64,000 nucleotides of DNA, from NCBI RefSeq assembly GCF_014645515.1, contig NZ_BMLW01000016.1:1-64000 (forward strand). The letters run 5' to 3'. Shown piece after piece: positions 44,037-52,968 of the stretch (positions within the stretch are counted from its first letter, which is position 1; the number at the start of each line of letters is the position of its first letter). This stretch comes from Oceanobacillus neutriphilus (GTDB taxonomy: Bacteria > Bacillota > Bacilli > Bacillales > Amphibacillaceae). The notes below the pieces were generated by a model that saw only the letters and a program-made list of their open reading frames with translations, ran no database searches and was not told the DNA's origin. A program made the position numbers and the translations under genes.

Positions 44037-44079
44037 AAAAAGCTTGCCGAAAAAATAATTATTTTTTCGGCAAGCTTTT
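44037..44079 (-). terminator. pbpB terminator
   Basis: A perfect palindrome with stem AAAAGCTTGCCGAAAAAAT lies directly after the pbpB stop codon with a T run. It separates vegetative pbpB from sporulation spoVD. Confidence 0.9.
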
Positions 44080-44082
44080 CTT

Positions 44083-46365
44083 TTATTCTTCTTCCGAATC
44101 TTCGTTCTCTGCTGCATTCTCTTCATCATTTTCTGTATCTGCTTCATCATCTTCACTATCATCGTTATCATCATTGTCATCAGACGATGTCTCTCCAGAA
44201 GGTATTTCTAATTCGAAGCCTAAATAGTCACCCTCTTGAATTGGTTTCCCTACCTCGATGCTTTGCGAAGTAACATAACCATTACCAAATCTTTCTGTCT
44301 GTAATTGCAGCATATTAGCAAATTCCATTACTTCTCTTAATGACCACCCTGCTAAATCCGGCATTGTTGGTTCGTCAGTAAGTAATAGAACTTTTTCATT
44401 TGGTAATACTTTTTCTCCCGCTTCCACATTACTTGAAATAATTTTTTCTCCTTCTCCGATTACAATCGGCCGCAGACCTTTTTCTTCTAAATCAGATTGA
44501 ATATTTTCTGTAGATTCATCCACTACTTCCGGGAATTCTACTTCATCAATACCGTCGGATTCATCTTCATCTGGTTCTACATCTAAATAATGTAGACTAT
44601 TTTCTACGACATTATTAAAAATAAATGAAAGAGGTGCCGAACCTGATTCTGTATCCTCAAGTTCCGGCTGCTGGATGGACACATAAACCATTAATTGAGG
44701 GTTGTCCATAGGAGCCATCCCCAGAAACGAAAACACGTAGTTCTCTCTTCCTGTTAAATAGCCGCCACCTTCAGGATCCGGCATTTGCGCTGTCCCTGTT
44801 TTACCACCGACAATATAATCATCTAACTTATATGGTGCACCAGTTCCATTCTCATCATTTACTACAGAGGTCAGCAATCCTCTCATTTGTTCTGCTGTTT
44901 CTGCTGAAATCGGCTGTCCTACATATTCCGGCTCTGTTTCTTCCATAACGTTTCCTGTTGTAGCATCAACAATCTTATCTACGACATAAGGCTTCACCAT
45001 TTTTCCGTCATTAACAACCGCTGAAGCAGCTTTCATTTGCTGGATAGGAGTAACAGTTGTTCCCTGCCCAAAGGCCGTTCTTAACTTTTCGGAAGGCCAA
45101 TTATATTGAATGCGGCCGACAGCTTCATCAGGAAGATCAATTCCGGTCGGATCTTCAAAACCAAACGCCTTAATATATTCATAGTATTTATCTGCTCCAA
45201 TTTCTTCCCAGAGCAACTTAGACGCAGCTACGTTGGAAGAACGCATAAAACCTTCATCATAAGAAATTTCTCCCCAGCCCTCTCCCTGGTTGTGATCTCT
45301 GATTTTTTCAATTCTTTCGTTAGGCTGGTAGGTTCCAGATTTAAATGTCTCTTCTCCATTATAGACACCTTCTTCAATGGCTGCTGCCCATGTAAAAATC
45401 TTGAAGGTAGAGCCTGGTTCAAAAGGAGAAGAAATCGGATCATTATACCAGTTTTCAACATTGTCAGGACTATTCGGATTGTAGGTTGGACGGGTACTCA
45501 TGGCAAGAATTTCACCTGTTTTCGGGTCCATAATAATGGCGTTCATCTTTGCAGGATTATATTGCTCATCCACTTGGGTCATTACATCATCCAACAAGGT
45601 TTGAATTTTTTGGTCAAGTGTTAAATAAACAGAATCTCCATCTTCCGGTTCTTGGATAATCTCATCCGGATCCAATAATTTCTTGTTATACCGGTCTCGC
45701 TGATATGAAATAAATCCATCCTTCCCGCCAAGAACTTCATTCATGACATTTTCCATGCCAGTTACACCAGTAATATTATGTTCGATACCATCCTCGGTTT
45801 CTTCCTCTATCTCACGGGCAAAACCAATAATGTGCGATGCAAATATACCATTTGGATAATAACGCATAGGTTCTTCATCGAAGTAAATTCCCGGAATTTC
45901 TGTATCCTCTATTTCCTCTTTAACCTGCTGGGAAAGCTGACGTCCCAGCTTTCCAAATTCAACCTGGAATTTCCCTGTATTAACTGCATCATCCAGTATA
46001 CTTTTTATTTCATTTTCATCCACTTCTAAAATAGGTGCCAGCTTTTCCGCTGTTTCCTCTGTATTTGAAACATGCAGGGCTTTTGGTGAATTTTCGGAGT
46101 AAGCTTCATCTAGTACAGCATACATTCGATATGCGGGGCGGTCATAGGCCAAAACCATACCATTTTTATCCATGATTTTTCCTCGTTGTGCCTGCATTGT
46201 AAAAGAAGCCGAACGCTGCTTCTCTGCCCATTCACCCAACGCAACACCACTAACTTCGCCGGTTGCTTGTATATACAAAAATCTTCCTGCAATGACAAGG
46301 AACAGGGCAACAAAAATCAGCGTATAAACACCGGCCATTATGTTTGCCGTTTTATTTTTTTTCAT
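44083..46365 (-). CDS. pbpB: Penicillin-binding protein 2B (septal transpeptidase)
   Basis: PBP2B (760 residues) is the class B division transpeptidase (FtsI equivalent), partner of FtsW. It has a membrane helix (about 8-30), a dimerisation domain and a catalytic domain with STFK, SSN and KTGT motifs. Two C-terminal PASTA repeats cover about 590-715. The last 40 or so residues are almost only Asp, Glu, Asn and Ser, an extracellular acidic tail. It lies 17 bases after ftsL. Confidence 0.95.
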   Translation of the reverse strand: MKKNKTANIMAGVYTLIFVALFLVIAGRFLYIQATGEVSGVALGEWAEKQRSASFTMQAQRGKIMDKNGMVLAYDRPAYRMYAVLDEAYSENSPKALHVSNTEETAEKLAPILEVDENEIKSILDDAVNTGKFQVEFGKLGRQLSQQVKEEIEDTEIPGIYFDEEPMRYYPNGIFASHIIGFAREIEEETEDGIEHNITGVTGMENVMNEVLGGKDGFISYQRDRYNKKLLDPDEIIQEPEDGDSVYLTLDQKIQTLLDDVMTQVDEQYNPAKMNAIIMDPKTGEILAMSTRPTYNPNSPDNVENWYNDPISSPFEPGSTFKIFTWAAAIEEGVYNGEETFKSGTYQPNERIEKIRDHNQGEGWGEISYDEGFMRSSNVAASKLLWEEIGADKYYEYIKAFGFEDPTGIDLPDEAVGRIQYNWPSEKLRTAFGQGTTVTPIQQMKAASAVVNDGKMVKPYVVDKIVDATTGNVMEETEPEYVGQPISAETAEQMRGLLTSVVNDENGTGAPYKLDDYIVGGKTGTAQMPDPEGGGYLTGRENYVFSFLGMAPMDNPQLMVYVSIQQPELEDTESGSAPLSFIFNNVVENSLHYLDVEPDEDESDGIDEVEFPEVVDESTENIQSDLEEKGLRPIVIGEGEKIISSNVEAGEKVLPNEKVLLLTDEPTMPDLAGWSLREVMEFANMLQLQTERFGNGYVTSQSIEVGKPIQEGDYLGFELEIPSGETSSDDNDDNDDSEDDEADTENDEENAAENEDSEEE

Positions 46366-46382
46366 TTTAAAGAAACCCCTTG

Positions 46383-46757
46383 CTAGTTGTTAACTGTTTC
46401 TGCTTGTTTCACTTCCGAATTTTGGATTTTCAATCCATTTTTCTCCGCAATATCAGTAATTCTCTCAGGGCGTGATAATTCTTCCTTCTCAAAATTTAAA
46501 TTTTCATTTATAATTTTTTGGTTGTTTATATTGGTTTCTACATTCTGCATACCACGATTCAAAGAGTCTGTTCCAGATGCAAAAGAAACGATACCAATTC
46601 CAAATGCTAAAATTGCAGCACCTGTAATGGAATAAATCACTTTTTCTCCTTTGGTAATCCAAGGCGTTTTCTTTACCTTTCTGACTACTGTTTGGGATTC
46701 TTCTTGAGGATTATATCGGGGGTTTACTTGCCAATTTCTTGCCTGGTTTTCGCTCAT
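46383..46757 (-). CDS. ftsL: Cell division protein FtsL
   Basis: FtsL (124 residues) is a bitopic coiled-coil protein of the FtsL-DivIB-DivIC complex. It has a basic cytoplasmic part (about 1-36), one membrane helix (about 40-60, [18 protein letters not shown]) and an extracellular heptad region rich in Asn and Glu. The ATG at 46757 overlaps the rsmH stop as ATGA, so translation is coupled. A GTG at 46769 is also in frame but lies in the ribosome site. Confidence 0.92.
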   Translation of the reverse strand: MSENQARNWQVNPRYNPQEESQTVVRKVKKTPWITKGEKVIYSITGAAILAFGIGIVSFASGTDSLNRGMQNVETNINNQKIINENLNFEKEELSRPERITDIAEKNGLKIQNSEVKQAETVNN

Positions 46758-47734
46758 CTCTTTTTCCACCCTTCTTCATAACGGAAATCATTATTCCATT
46801 CATTTATTTTTTCGACAATCCGTAATTTTGCTGAACGTGATCGTCTATTTTCGTCCAGTTCATCCATTTGAGCTATAATTGGTTTTCTTGTTATCAGTTT
46901 AAAAGGAGCCTGATGTGATTCTGGTACAATAGGAATTTGTCTGGGAACGGGCTTATCTGTACTCCACATTTTAAAAGCCTGTTTACAAAGACGGTCTTCT
47001 AATGAATGGAATGTAATTACTGCAATCCTTCCATTTTTACCTACTACTTCAGCAGCCTGATGAAGTGCCTGGTTAAATACTTCCAGCTCATCATTTACAG
47101 CAATACGTATTGCCTGAAAAATACGCTTCGCCGGATGACCGCCTTTTCTGCGGGCGGGGGCAGGAATAGCATCTTTAATAATTTCTACCAGCTCTCCTGT
47201 TGTTTCAATTGGCCTTGTCTCTCTTTCCTTTTCAATCCTTCGGGCAATCCCTTTGGAGAATTTCTCCTCACCATACCTGAAAAAGATAGATACCAGTTGT
47301 TCATAGCTCCACTCATTCACGACTTCATATGCCGAAAGCGATTGGGACTGATTCATACGCATATCTAATTTTGCATCCTGCTGATAACTGAAGCCTCTAT
47401 CAGCCTGGTCAAGCTGTGGAGAAGATACACCTAAATCGAAAAGAATCCCGTCAACATGTGTAACACCCTGTTCTGAGAGGTTTTCTTGCAGTCCTTGAAA
47501 GTTTGAGTGTATAAATGTAATTCTCTCCATATATGCACTCAACGTCTTTTTTGCAGCCTCTAATGCCTGTATATCCTGATCAAAAGCAAAAAGCCTGCCG
47601 TTTTTATCAAGTCTTGATGCAATTTCCAAAGAATGGCCGCCACCACCGACAGTACAATCGACATAGATACCGTCCGGCTTTATTTCCAGCCCTTTTATTG
47701 TTTCTTCTTTTAAAACACTATAATGTTCAAACAT
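46754..47734 (-). CDS. rsmH: 16S rRNA m4C1402 methyltransferase RsmH (MraW)
   Basis: RsmH (326 residues) methylates N4 of C1402 in 16S rRNA. The SAM motif [15 protein letters not shown] is at about 25-39. [32 protein letters not shown] and the C-terminal [10 protein letters not shown] motifs are all intact. It is separated from mraZ by a 160-base inverted-repeat element, whereas these genes are normally close. Confidence 0.96.
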   Translation of the reverse strand: MFEHYSVLKEETIKGLEIKPDGIYVDCTVGGGGHSLEIASRLDKNGRLFAFDQDIQALEAAKKTLSAYMERITFIHSNFQGLQENLSEQGVTHVDGILFDLGVSSPQLDQADRGFSYQQDAKLDMRMNQSQSLSAYEVVNEWSYEQLVSIFFRYGEEKFSKGIARRIEKERETRPIETTGELVEIIKDAIPAPARRKGGHPAKRIFQAIRIAVNDELEVFNQALHQAAEVVGKNGRIAVITFHSLEDRLCKQAFKMWSTDKPVPRQIPIVPESHQAPFKLITRKPIIAQMDELDENRRSRSAKLRIVEKINEWNNDFRYEEGWKKR

Positions 47735-47760
47735 CTAAGCCACCAACTTTTTTAATACTT

Positions 47761-47920
47761 GTTCAAAAGGCTGTTAAAAAGGACCGAGAAGTTCGAAGCA
47801 GCGCAAAACTCAACGGAAGAACAAGCTAACAAATCTGCGCTTGTTGTGATGACTTCAGCGACACCCATACTTATTAGAAGTTCCTTTTCTCGATTCGCCA
47901 TTTTTAGCGGACTTTTAAAC
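47761..47920. mobile_element. 160-bp inverted-repeat (MITE-like) element between mraZ and rsmH
   Basis: The left end, 24 bases from GTTCAAAAGGCTG (47761-47784), and the complement of the right end, GTTTAAAAGTCCG onward (47897-47920), match at about 18 of 24 positions. The match continues inward (CGAGAAGTTC with CGAGAAAAGGAACTTC). No reading frame is inside. The GTTCAAAAGGCTGTTAAAAAGGACC edge resembles an intergenic repeat I remember from Bacillaceae (unverified). No clear target duplication is seen. It has no T run that would make it a standard terminator, so mraZ-rsmH transcription may pass through it. Confidence 0.55.
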
Positions 47921-47931
47921 ATCCCTATCAT

Positions 47932-48363
47932 TTAAATATCAAAATCCATTAGATTCTCAGCGATTTCTGCAAATGATTCTTCAGATTCTTCCACATACGT
48001 ATTCCAGTGATCGCTGGCCCAAAGCTCAACACGATTCGAAACGCCAATCACACTGCAATCTTTTTCCAAATTAGCGTACGCTCGCAGATTTGCAGGAATG
48101 TTTATTCTTCCCTGTTTATCTATTTCACATTCCATTGCACCGGAGAAAAAGAAACGTGTAAAAGCACGGGCATCCTTTTTAGTCAGTGGGAGCTGCTTTA
48201 ACTTTCCTTCCAAAACTTCCCATTCATCCTTGGGGTAAGCGAATAAACATTTATCAAGACCGCGCGTCAATACAAAACTTGTCCCTAAGTCTTCTCTAAA
48301 CTTAGAAGGAACAATGATTCGTCCTTTTGTATCAATGCTATGCAGGAATTCTCCCATAAACAT
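47932..48363 (-). CDS. mraZ: Transcriptional regulator MraZ
   Basis: MraZ (143 residues) is the AbrB-fold regulator that heads the dcw cluster and represses its own promoter. The two swapped-hairpin repeats are visible around [16 protein letters not shown] and [16 protein letters not shown]. The ATG at 48363 (MFMGEFLHS) matches the family and follows a G-rich ribosome site. The longer frame to 48423 runs through the operator. Confidence 0.96.
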   Translation of the reverse strand: MFMGEFLHSIDTKGRIIVPSKFREDLGTSFVLTRGLDKCLFAYPKDEWEVLEGKLKQLPLTKKDARAFTRFFFSGAMECEIDKQGRINIPANLRAYANLEKDCSVIGVSNRVELWASDHWNTYVEESEESFAEIAENLMDFDI

Positions 48364-48390
48364 AAAGACGCCCCCCACTTTCGTAAATTC

Positions 48391-48420
48391 ATAATACCAC
48401 ATCCCCCCACTATGCTCCAC
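48391..48420 (-). promoter_or_regulatory. MraZ operator: three decameric GTGG boxes
   Basis: On the minus strand three consecutive decamers begin with GTGG: GTGGAGCATA, GTGGGGGGAT, GTGGTATTAT. They start exactly 10 bases apart and end 28 bases before the mraZ start codon. MraZ is known to bind tandem GTGG-type repeats with 10-base phasing upstream of its own gene. A further GTGG sits by the ribosome site. Confidence 0.8.
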
Positions 48421-48486
48421 CATTTATTCAAAAATATTTTATATCCTTCTCTTAAAGTGCCTGAATTCCTTTTCTAAAATCACAAA

Positions 48487-48519
48487 AAAAACTGTCATAT
48501 CAATAGATAGACAGTTTTT
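48487..48519 (-). terminator. bshC terminator
   Basis: A perfect 10-bp stem (AAAAACTGTC and complement) with a 13-base loop and T runs lies about 40 bases after the bshC stop codon, isolating mraZ from it. Confidence 0.85.
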
Positions 48520-48560
48520 CAAAAAAATATAAATCTGTGGTGGGGACTAGTGGGGAGAAA

Positions 48561-50189
48561 TTATTCAACCACCCAATGTCCTTTTTCCATATCAAGTGGA
48601 AATGCAGTCAGCTGTGAAATAATTCCCATACCATAATGATTCAATAAAAATAACGGATTCCAAATACGCTCCTGCAGACCTCCATGTGGATGAAGGATCT
48701 GCTCCAGCTGATTAAATTCATTTAATTCCTGAGAATATTTCTTCTCAAATTCTTTATGAAAACGTTTGTTCATAAATCGAATATCCTCTAACAAATAGGT
48801 TAGATTCTTTTTACTTAAAGCCTGTATATCGTCTCCCATTTCGTCAGCCATATTCTGAATAGGCAGATGTGCCTCTTTAATTTTTTCAATAACTCCGTCC
48901 GTTACCTGGTCTATTTCCTGACGTCCGTTCGTTTCCATATACGCTTTCCTTGTTGCCTGAGTCCCATTTAATATAACATCTTTAACACCCAAATGATATT
49001 TTGTTAATATTTTTTTCGTAGAAGCGTCTAAAAACGTGAATGAAAGTCTTGGAACAACTGGCGGCATTAGCAAGTTCATTACATGAAAACCCGATTTCAA
49101 TGCGGCCCAATAGGCAATTTCGCCAGGTCCGGCTATAAAAGCCAAAGTAGGAAACATATATTCCTGCATGATCGGTCTGGTTACGACGTTATTACTCAAT
49201 TTCCAAGGTGTATTTCTGGCAATATTCATCAATTCCTGCTGCGAAAAAGAAATTTCCTGCTGTTTTCCAATCCAGCTCCCATTTTCAGTTGCTTTCAACA
49301 AAATTCTTCCTTGTATATCATCATGGTAAAATAAATTCCCATCTGATTTTTCAGCATCAATTGCAAGTGGGTATTCAAGCCTTTCTAATTCTTTCAGAGT
49401 TTCAGCCACAGAGTTACTAATTTGCGATTGTTTTTGAATCAATTCCAGAAAACAATCTGTTTCCAGCTTTCGGAATGCAGGATTCCCCGAGTCTACGAGG
49501 ACAATACCCTGGTTTTCAAACAGCACAAAAATAAGGCGTGCAAAGAAATCAATATAATTAGCTGCTTGATTCTGTACTTCCTGAATCAACGAACAGATAT
49601 CTTTCGTATGTGCTGTTTCCGGCAGTTCTTCAAAAACAGCTGCAATCCACTTTTCAAGCTCCTGCTTATCCAGCTCCAGTTCTGATACAGACTTCTTTCC
49701 GGCACCTGTATCCCGGGTACGAAACTTTAATTTTTTAAAATCTCCGTCTTTTTTTGGACAGTGAATATGATTTATTTCCTCAAAGTCATGATCTTCTCCG
49801 GCAATCCAGAATACTGGAATAACAGGTGTTCCCAATGCTTCTTCCTGCTGTTTCGCCAGCTGAAGAATAGAAATAATTTTATTAATCGTATAGATAGGGC
49901 CAGTTAAGAGACCAGCTTGCTGGCCGCCGATAACAACTGTACTCTGCTTATCATTTAAACGGTCAATTTGCTTTAACGTTTCTTCTGGTGCTCCCCATTC
50001 CTTATTTAATTTATGTAATACATTTGTCAGCTCATCCCGGTTAAAATCTCTTTCTGATACATCTAGCAGCCGTTTATGAAAATCCTTATATGGATGGTAA
50101 TCAAACAATTTTGTTATATTATCTGCTTCATTTTTATAATCAGCTGCCAATTTATTAGCAGCTGGTAAAGTTAATGGATTTATCTGCAT
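48561..50189 (-). CDS. bshC: Bacillithiol biosynthesis cysteine-adding enzyme BshC
   Basis: BshC (542 residues) adds cysteine to glucosaminyl-malate, the last step of bacillithiol synthesis. The N-terminal Rossmann-like core contains GGQQAGLLTGPIYTINK (about 88-104) and FWIAGEDHDFEEINH (about 127-141). The C-terminal half is coiled coil. Length is normal. It marks the organism as a bacillithiol user. The other bsh genes lie elsewhere. Confidence 0.94.
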   Translation of the reverse strand: MQINPLTLPAANKLAADYKNEADNITKLFDYHPYKDFHKRLLDVSERDFNRDELTNVLHKLNKEWGAPEETLKQIDRLNDKQSTVVIGGQQAGLLTGPIYTINKIISILQLAKQQEEALGTPVIPVFWIAGEDHDFEEINHIHCPKKDGDFKKLKFRTRDTGAGKKSVSELELDKQELEKWIAAVFEELPETAHTKDICSLIQEVQNQAANYIDFFARLIFVLFENQGIVLVDSGNPAFRKLETDCFLELIQKQSQISNSVAETLKELERLEYPLAIDAEKSDGNLFYHDDIQGRILLKATENGSWIGKQQEISFSQQELMNIARNTPWKLSNNVVTRPIMQEYMFPTLAFIAGPGEIAYWAALKSGFHVMNLLMPPVVPRLSFTFLDASTKKILTKYHLGVKDVILNGTQATRKAYMETNGRQEIDQVTDGVIEKIKEAHLPIQNMADEMGDDIQALSKKNLTYLLEDIRFMNKRFHKEFEKKYSQELNEFNQLEQILHPHGGLQERIWNPLFLLNHYGMGIISQLTAFPLDMEKGHWVVE

Positions 50190-50291
50190 ATCATTTTCCC
50201 CTTATATCGAATTGGATACATTCCGTATTGTACAGAAAAAACTATAAGAATCAAACTAATCTGCTCCCCGAGGAAATAAATTGGAGCTTCC

Positions 50292-50672
50292 TTATGATAA
50301 AACCTCAGAGATAATATAAATGAAGCCTAAAATAATGTAAGCGGAAGAAAACAATAAAAATGCACTTCTCCAAACAATTTTAATTGCTTTAGAAACTTCT
50401 ATTTCTGTCTGATTTCGATATTGCTGAATTAAAATCCCCGCCAGACTGATTAAGAACAACAGGATGATCCATCCGAAAAAACTTCGGCCAAATAAAAGCT
50501 GTAATAAAATCCCGACACCTAAGATAAAAAATATCGCTGACCACTGGACAGCATTATGTACCGCTTTCCATGTATGTTTTTTAGTAAGCTTCGTTATCCA
50601 ATATGCCAAAAAAGTAATAATAAATGGAAATGCAATAAAAAGAGCTAGTGTATAATAAATATAATCTCTCAT
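50292..50672 (-). CDS. DUF3397 family membrane protein
   Basis: This 126-residue protein has four predicted membrane helices (about 5-27, 42-60, 66-82, 99-122). It is of the DUF3397 family, often found next to bshC in Bacillaceae; function unknown. In the B. subtilis order a panE-like gene (ylbQ) would be here, and it is not seen. It is 102 bases upstream of bshC and may share a transcript. Confidence 0.75.
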   Translation of the reverse strand: MRDYIYYTLALFIAFPFIITFLAYWITKLTKKHTWKAVHNAVQWSAIFFILGVGILLQLLFGRSFFGWIILLFLISLAGILIQQYRNQTEIEVSKAIKIVWRSAFLLFSSAYIILGFIYIISEVLS

Positions 50673-50874
50673 TCTCTCCCCCCTGCCTAAAACACAAATA
50701 ATTCATTAAAAAGATAGAGCGATGTGATTCATTTTAGCTGATTTTGTATGAAAATAACAGAAATAATTTTAAATTTGTCTTGTATGTATTATAATTTAGA
50801 CAAAGAAGGAAATCCACATTCATCTTTAAATGTTCTTAATGAATATGATACTACACTATGCAGGAGGAGTTAAT

Positions 50875-51357
50875 ATGGGGAATGTAAAGATAGAAAATTT
50901 ACTCATCAATTTTAAAACACTGGAGAAATTTAAGCGTTTTCGTGAATACGGAAATCAGGAATTGACGATGATGGAAGATTTGCAGAATAAGATTATTGAG
51001 AATAATAGTAAATCTCCTTTTTACGGAATCTATATTGGTGATAACTTAATAGCCAGAATGAGTTTGTATGAAGTGAGTAAGAAATATGATTTTTACTTTG
51101 AACCTTCGCAGGATTATCTGACATTGTGGAAATTAGAAGTACTTCCTGACTATCAAGGAAAAGGTTACGGAAAAGCACTTGTAGATTATGCAAAAAGCTT
51201 TCATCTCCCTATCAAAACAAGTCCAAGAATTAACTCACATGATTTCTGGGAAAAGATGAACTTTATCAAGCCGCATTATGAAATGGAACGTGATCTGGGA
51301 GAAAATCCATTACTCTGGTTACCTGAAGGCGTTAAAGAAAAAGACACGAAGCAATAA
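50875..51357 (+). CDS. ylbP: GNAT family N-acetyltransferase (YlbP-like)
   Basis: This 160-residue GNAT protein has the acetyl-CoA-binding motif VLPDYQGKGYGKALVDYA near 101-118. It matches YlbP by length and place; the substrate is unknown. The ATG at 50875 lies 6 bases after AGGAGGAG. The longer frame from 50830 begins in the promoter region. It is one of few genes here on the plus strand. Confidence 0.85.
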   Translation: MGNVKIENLLINFKTLEKFKRFREYGNQELTMMEDLQNKIIENNSKSPFYGIYIGDNLIARMSLYEVSKKYDFYFEPSQDYLTLWKLEVLPDYQGKGYGKALVDYAKSFHLPIKTSPRINSHDFWEKMNFIKPHYEMERDLGENPLLWLPEGVKEKDTKQ

Positions 51358-51373
51358 GCTTCCTGTCTTTTTT
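51337..51373. terminator. ylbP terminator
   Basis: AAAAAGACACGAAGC pairs with GCTTCCTGTCTTTTTT with one mismatch around the ylbP stop codon; a T run follows on the plus strand. Confidence 0.75.
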
Positions 51374-51423
51374 CACATTTAAAAAGGATTTAATTTGATT
51401 CCCGGAAATCCGGACGATGTGGT

Positions 51424-51891
51424 TTACAAACGGGTCTTCTGAACATCCTCTATAAGATGATTTATTTTCCCCCATACAGTTTCATATACTTCAACCCGCT
51501 TTTTTAGATCTCTGTTTTCCTGCAGGGCTTCATTTAACTCTTCCCGCTTCACAAAATCTTCCTGCTGCGGCATATCTGTCCGCATTTTTTCTAGCAGTTG
51601 AATAGCAGTATCAATAGAATGAATGGAGGAAGATTCTATTGCCGGATAAGTAATTCGCTGCTTTAACCCTGCTTTTCTTTTTTCTTTTGCAGCCTGAACC
51701 TGCTCCTGACATTGCTTCCTTATCTTTGCATTCCAGCGAAATCCGCATGCTGCCGCTGTTCTGGATAATTTTTCGGCAACTTCTTTAAATGCTTCTAATT
51801 GTGTTCTGCCCTCCTGAATACATTGTAATACTGTATCTGCTAATAATTGGTCCTCTTCTTCCGTCCAAGCATCCTGTCTTGTATCGTTCAT
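51424..51891 (-). CDS. ylbO: RsfA family transcriptional regulator (YlbO-like)
   Basis: This 155-residue protein has an N-terminal Myb/SANT-like DNA-binding domain (about 5-55, with WTEEEDQLLADTVLQCI and GFRWNAKIRKQC) and a C-terminal coiled coil (about 110-150). RsfA fine-tunes sigma-F regulon genes in the forespore; this is the YlbO paralogue by position, so a sporulation role is likely. The ATG at 51891 lies behind AGGAGG. Confidence 0.85.
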   Translation of the reverse strand: MNDTRQDAWTEEEDQLLADTVLQCIQEGRTQLEAFKEVAEKLSRTAAACGFRWNAKIRKQCQEQVQAAKEKRKAGLKQRITYPAIESSSIHSIDTAIQLLEKMRTDMPQQEDFVKREELNEALQENRDLKKRVEVYETVWGKINHLIEDVQKTRL

Positions 51892-51991
51892 AACATACCT
51901 CCTAATAGGGTTTGCTATCAATGTATGCAAAAAATAGGTATGCTAGAATCGTTTTATATTAAAATTATCCAAATCACTTCATTTTCTCCAT

Positions 51992-52026
51992 AAAAAAACA
52001 GACCACCGTATTGTGATCTGCTTTTA
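51992..52026 (-). terminator. rpmF terminator
   Basis: GCAGATCAC pairs with GTGGTCTG on the minus strand (one wobble) around a 6-base loop, followed by seven T residues, 10 bases after the rpmF stop codon. Confidence 0.85.
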
Positions 52027-52036
52027 TTAATTGGAA

Positions 52037-52210
52037 TTAGTTACTTACAACTTCTTTTCCATCATAATGTCCGCAAGATTTGCAAACATGATGAGGTTTT
52101 GTTAATTCACCACAGTTAGAGCATTCTACCATACCAGGTACGTGTAATTTTTTATGCGTACGGCGTTGGTTTTTTACTTTTTTGGAAGTTCTTCTTTTAG
52201 GTACTGCCAT
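52037..52210 (-). CDS. rpmF: 50S ribosomal protein L32
   Basis: L32 is 57 residues: [17 protein letters not shown]-type start, and a C-terminal zinc ribbon with two Cys pairs (ECSNCG and CKSCGH). Presence of all four cysteines marks the zinc-binding (C+) form. A purine-rich GGAGGTG ribosome site precedes the ATG at 52210. It follows yceD by 45 bases, the usual pair. Confidence 0.95.
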   Translation of the reverse strand: MAVPKRRTSKKVKNQRRTHKKLHVPGMVECSNCGELTKPHHVCKSCGHYDGKEVVSN

Positions 52211-52255
52211 GACTTACACCTCCTTCAAAATGAAAGTAAAACTTGAATCAGATTC

Positions 52256-52786
52256 TTATTTTTCTTTCGGCTTATTATTAAGGAGAGATTCCAATTTTTT
52301 TAGTCTTGGATCGATGGACTTCTCTTCCTTAGTTTCAGATACAAATTCCCAGTCCTTCCCACTAGAAGGAGCTGCCTCATCCGAATCAGCGTTATCAGCA
52401 AAAACGCGGAATGGAATTTCCAATAATATATTTTCCTTGATATATGGTGTTAAGTCAAGAACTTCTCCCTGAATTGGATGAATTTCTTGTTCCTGTTCTT
52501 CTCTTCCATAATAAGCAGACGCAGAAAAAACCTCACTTGCATCTATTTCAAACGGATAAGGAACATCCACCAATGTACGGGCACAAGGGAGTGTCATTTC
52601 TCCTTTTAAATGAAAGTTCACATAGAACTCTTCACCATGCATGGTTACTTGTCCAGTCACATGCACTGGAGAAATTTTACGAATATCATTATTCATCATT
52701 TCCAGTTCTGTCACATCTGCTTGGCCATCAAAGAAATACGGCTCATTTACGGAACCTTTTCTAATCTGATTAATAGTTAATTTCAT
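52256..52786 (-). CDS. ylbN: YceD/DUF177 family protein (YlbN)
   Basis: This 176-residue DUF177 protein is always linked to rpmF. It contains the family motif MTLPCARTLVDV (about 81-92) with the conserved Cys. Family members are tied to 23S rRNA accumulation and ribosome assembly. ATG 52786 is behind GAGGTGAT. Transposed element 2 starts 182 bases upstream of the start codon, within the divergent promoter region shared with tmcAL. Confidence 0.88.
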   Translation of the reverse strand: MKLTINQIRKGSVNEPYFFDGQADVTELEMMNNDIRKISPVHVTGQVTMHGEEFYVNFHLKGEMTLPCARTLVDVPYPFEIDASEVFSASAYYGREEQEQEIHPIQGEVLDLTPYIKENILLEIPFRVFADNADSDEAAPSSGKDWEFVSETKEEKSIDPRLKKLESLLNNKPKEK

Positions 52787-52961
52787 TAAAATCACCTCTA
52801 GGCAACAAGATAAATGATAAAAGAAAATGCCACGTTTGTCAATATATTTTCTTTACAGAAGTAGTATTACCTAACAAAATAAGTACAAAACATCCGTTAC
52901 AATCATTTTGGCAGCATTTTTCTCTTATATCATTCTTTTGCTTTTATTATTATTATTTTAA

Positions 52962-52968
52962 TGCTTAA
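52962..52968. repeat. Target-site duplication, left, of element 2
   Basis: TGCTTAA precedes the left inverted repeat and recurs exactly at 53732-53738 after the right end. Confidence 0.85.
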
